Assembly: GCF_000472905.1 (NCBI RefSeq)
Contig: NZ_AXAR01000002.1
Span: 239,604-294,890, forward strand
Direction of reading: 5' to 3'
Length of the DNA stretch: 55,287 nt
DNA from: Alicyclobacillus pomorum DSM 14955
GTDB taxonomy: Bacteria; Bacillota; Bacilli; Alicyclobacillales; Alicyclobacillaceae
Shown here: positions 55,229 to 55,287 of the stretch, in pieces
How positions within the stretch are numbered: the first letter of the stretch is position 1
Layout: the number at the start of each line of letters is the position of its first letter
Notes under the pieces: generated by a model
Database searches by the model: none
The model's input: only the letters and a program-made list of their open reading frames with translations
Told to the model about the DNA's origin: nothing
Made by a program: the position numbers and the translations under genes

Positions 55229-55287
55229 CTATTTGAGAGTTTGATCCTGGCTCAGGACGAACGCTGGCGGCGTGCCTAATACATGCA
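55229..55287 (+). rRNA. rrs: 16S ribosomal RNA (5' end only)
   Basis: The universal 5' sequence GAGAGTTTGATCCTGGCTC begins at 55235 and is followed by GGCGGCGTGCCTAATACATG. Position 1 is set at 55229 by alignment to E. coli numbering; the gene continues past the window. Confidence 0.98.

Overview
The window is the chromosomal origin region of an endospore-forming Firmicute, most likely a member of the Alicyclobacillaceae or a close relative. This rests on gene order and content: rpmH-dnaA-dnaN-yaaA-recF-remB-gyrB-gyrA-16S rRNA on one side of oriC, and rnpA-yidD-yidC(spoIIIJ)-jag-mnmE-mnmG-rsmG-noc-parA-parB on the other. The spore genes yyaC and a gerABC-type operon, and the walRKHIJ-htrA-rlmH block, point the same way. 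Base composition is moderate, about half GC by eye. Many genes start with GTG or TTG and have strong purine-rich ribosome binding sites. The genus is an inference; no database was consulted.

Layout. 1-2.8 kb: a glycine betaine/choline-type (OpuC) ABC transporter on the minus strand behind a c-di-AMP riboswitch. 3.1-4.4 kb: lrgAB on the plus strand. 4.6-8.6 kb: an accessory island holding a tandem winged-helix protein, a LysM lytic transglycosylase behind a second c-di-AMP riboswitch, and a ParM-like actin with a ParR-like partner. Upstream of these is a repeat-rich, parC-like centromere candidate (7.9-8.2 kb), then a KOW-like membrane-anchored protein. 8.7-17.3 kb: a DUF423 protein, a decayed lipoprotein gene, then rlmH, htrA, walJ, yycI, yycH, walK and walR, all reading leftward. 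17.4-21.7 kb: dnaB, rplI, yybS and a MazG-like gene; gdpP, usually found between yybS and rplI in Bacillus, is absent. 21.8-26.0 kb: a ger receptor operon. 26.1-28.5 kb: rpsR, ssb, rpsF with a probable autoregulatory leader, and ychF. 28.6-35.7 kb: a short-protein candidate, a molybdopterin oxidoreductase, DUF951, an MscS channel, a CvpA-like protein, yyaC, a lipid kinase, DUF4446 and DUF554. 35.7-38.4 kb: parB (containing two parS sites), parA and noc. 38.6-45.0 kb: the rsmG-to-rpmH block. 45.0-47.2 kb: a bipartite oriC flanking dnaA. 47.2-55.3 kb: dnaN to gyrA, a short membrane peptide, rRNA promoters and the first bases of 16S rRNA.

How it works together. The right half is the replication initiation and topology machinery plus ParABS/Noc segregation and nucleoid occlusion. 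The middle is envelope homeostasis (WalKR with its regulators and the HtrA protease), translation and spore germination. The left end is osmotic and cell-wall control through c-di-AMP riboswitches. The most unusual element is a ParMRC-type, plasmid-style actin partition locus next to a plasmid/phage-style tandem winged-helix gene. It lies about 38 kb from oriC on a chromosome that already encodes ParABS. This looks like a domesticated plasmid backbone or a second chromosomal segregation or cytoskeletal system.
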